Assembly: GCA_014382365.1 (NCBI GenBank)
Contig: JACNJW010000053.1
Location: 124,001 to 188,000 of the forward strand
Reading direction: 5' to 3'
From: SAR324 cluster bacterium
GTDB taxonomy: Bacteria > SAR324 > NAC60-12
DNA: 64,000 bases
The notes below the pieces were generated by a model. It did no database searches, was not told the origin of the DNA, and was given only the letters and a program-made list of their open reading frames with translations. Position numbers and translations under genes: made by a program. Below, in pieces: positions 63,007 to 64,000 of this stretch. Each line of letters opens with the position of its first letter. Positions within the stretch are counted from its first letter, which is position 1.

Positions 63007-63758
63007 AAAAAGGGGACAGGTTATATTATTCGAGGTCTTCCCTGAGGTTTTATATTCCAAGACTGACCTGTTTCATTCTCCAAACGTTTGATAAAATCAT
63101 AGTTTCCCAAAGGCATACCCGTTTTGAAATGACGTCGGATGATTTCGATTTCGGAGGTGTGCTCTTGTAAATACAACTTCCAATCCTTTGGAGACCCGAA
63201 CCACTCACCCGATGAAGCAATAGGGTCTTGCTGTACCAGTCCCATATGAAATCTTGCACTCGACCAATGATACTCTTCAGCAGCGGAACACAACCCAGCA
63301 CGAATGGGATTCCTTTCCACATAGCGTGCGGCTACACTGAGGTGTGGCTGATCCATTGCACAAGAGAAAAATCTCTCTTGAAACAAATGACCGCTAGTCT
63401 TTAGTCGTTTGTTGATCATGCGGGAATAACGCCGATGAGCAATTCCAATCCCTTTTGCCAGGCTCGTCTCATGATGTGGAATAACAATCAGATGGACGTG
63501 ATTCGTCATCAAACAATAGTTTAACACTTCGAACCCAGCATTTTCAATTGCTTCCGCAATTAGGGACAAATATAGGATACGATCTTCGTTGCTAAAAAAG
63601 AGATCCATTCCACGGACTCCTCGGTGAGTTATGTGATGAGGAATCATCGGAATCACAAGACGGGATTTTCGTGGCATTTGCTAAGACTCAGTTTAAATTA
63701 CTGCATACTCCCTAGATTTATGTAAATAATTAACCAATAATTAACCTGTCCCCTTTTA
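63007..63758. mobile_element. RAYT transposon-like unit with terminal inverted repeats
   Basis: The transposase gene is bordered by AAAAAGGGGACAGGTTATA at 63007-63025 (which overlaps its 3' end) and the inverted TTAACCTGTCCCCTTTTAC at 63740-63758. A third, partial copy (AAAAGGGGAC) lies at 62991. These are REP-like ends of the type mobilised by REP-associated tyrosine transposases. Confidence 0.7.
63021..63677 (-). CDS. REP-associated tyrosine transposase (RAYT, IS200-like Y1)
   Basis: A 218-residue Y1 HUH endonuclease. The N-terminus (MPRKSRLVIPMIPHHITHRG) and NYCLMTNHVHLIVIPH carry the paired metal-binding histidines (residues 60 and 62). The catalytic tyrosine is in HRRYSRMINKR (about residue 84), and YVERNPIRAGL and EYHWSSARFHMG follow as in RAYT proteins. 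Such transposases nick REP sequences. The gene is flanked by REP-like terminal repeats on both sides, and its stop codon falls within one. The DNA-binding C-terminus is longer than in IS200. Confidence 0.88.
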   Translation of the reverse strand: MPRKSRLVIPMIPHHITHRGVRGMDLFFSNEDRILYLSLIAEAIENAGFEVLNYCLMTNHVHLIVIPHHETSLAKGIGIAHRRYSRMINKRLKTSGHLFQERFFSCAMDQPHLSVAARYVERNPIRAGLCSAAEEYHWSSARFHMGLVQQDPIASSGEWFGSPKDWKLYLQEHTSEIEIIRRHFKTGMPLGNYDFIKRLENETGQSWNIKPQGRPRII

Positions 63759-63784
63759 CCCTTTTACGCACACAGCGGACATAA

Positions 63785-63990
63785 TATAAAAGGGGACAGG
63801 TTATGTTATTATGTTATTAAATTATAGCCCCTGACGATTCTTGAGTTGATTCAAAAGACCTGTCTGGGAAAAGGAAGGCCAAAGCTGAGTATCACTGCAG
63901 TCAGCACACTCAGACAAGTTTAGGGCTTCATCAGTTGCAAATCAATTCGAAACAAATCTTTTGTAAATAATTAACCTGTCCCCTTTTATA
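63785..63990. mobile_element. 206-bp non-autonomous element with 19-bp inverted termini
   Basis: TATAAAAGGGGACAGGTTA (63785-63803) is the exact complement of TAACCTGTCCCCTTTTATA (63972-63990). The ends are identical to those of the neighbouring RAYT unit. The interior has no ORF and includes a short coding relic at 63825-63853, so it resembles a deleted derivative. Positions 63678-63738 hold the upstream region of the RAYT gene with no other feature. Confidence 0.7.
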
Positions 63991-64000
63991 TCAAGAATTT

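Noticed and set aside
1-64000. tRNA, rRNA or prophage genes
   Set aside because: No cloverleaf sequence, rRNA motif, integrase or structural phage gene was recognised on either strand.

Overview
This window comes from a Gram-negative (diderm) bacterium. It carries lpxC (lipid A synthesis), lnt (outer-membrane lipoprotein maturation), ftsW, nusB, peptide deformylase and plsY. Base composition is moderately AT-rich. Menaquinone genes (menD, menF, ubiE) and a cobalamin programme with a separate cobalt chelatase indicate a respiratory organism that makes its own B12. I cannot place it from the sequence alone. A deltaproteobacterium-like or SAR324-like marine lineage is a low-confidence guess. No rRNA, tRNA or CRISPR array was recognised, and the left edge adds only about 140 uninformative bases.

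Layout. 0-6 kb: an 8-oxoguanine-deaminase-like amidohydrolase, cobT-cobS, a pirin, a nitroreductase and a Ca2+/cation antiporter. 6-9.4 kb: plsY, a MoxR ATPase with a membrane partner, and a short-chain dehydrogenase without the usual catalytic Tyr/Lys. 9.5-16 kb: lnt, a 28-repeat ankyrin protein and ftsW, the last two overlapping. 16-21 kb: menD-menF-ubiE plus a divergent PurD-like ATP-grasp protein. 21-25 kb: a GT39-like membrane glycosyltransferase and a GT2, then trmB. 25-34.5 kb: recX, an RNase D-like exonuclease and recJ, running with tiny overlaps into a surface-glycan cluster (gtrB-like GT2, two tandem DUF2079 proteins, a GT2-methyltransferase fusion). 34.6-42 kb: comM, a fused ChlI/ChlD-type metal chelatase, cobB, a DMT transporter, then a cobalamin riboswitch controlling the cobalt transporter cbtB-cbtA. 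42-45.3 kb: a lone FN3/beta-propeller lipoprotein gene bracketed by a long direct repeat rich in dispersed palindromes. 45-54.5 kb: a 7TM-DISM receptor, cysK-cobQ-cobO, an MFS transporter, a CsoR repressor with a visible operator, a GT2, a GNAT and nusB. 54.6-62 kb: a response-regulator/LpxC fusion, DUF192, def, a histone-deacetylase-like enzyme, a flippase-like membrane protein, a stand-alone prepilin-peptidase N-domain, a secreted ATP-dependent DNA ligase, a ParA ATPase and DUF302. 62.2-64 kb: a mobile edge with higBA, a RAYT transposase and its terminal repeats.

How the genes work together. Cobalamin assembly is spread over four loci: nucleotide-loop assembly (cobT, cobS), cobalt chelation and amidation (chelatase, cobB), cobalt uptake under B12 feedback (riboswitch-cbtBA), and late steps (cobQ, cobO). 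The envelope theme is strong, with LpxC, Lnt, PlsY, FtsW, flippase-like proteins and at least six glycosyltransferases. The most unusual single gene is the receiver-LpxC fusion, which would place the committed step of lipid A synthesis under direct phosphorelay control. The other notable structures are the repeat-bracketed lipoprotein gene, the GT2-methyltransferase fusion, and the higBA promoter/operator that predicts a leaderless transcript.
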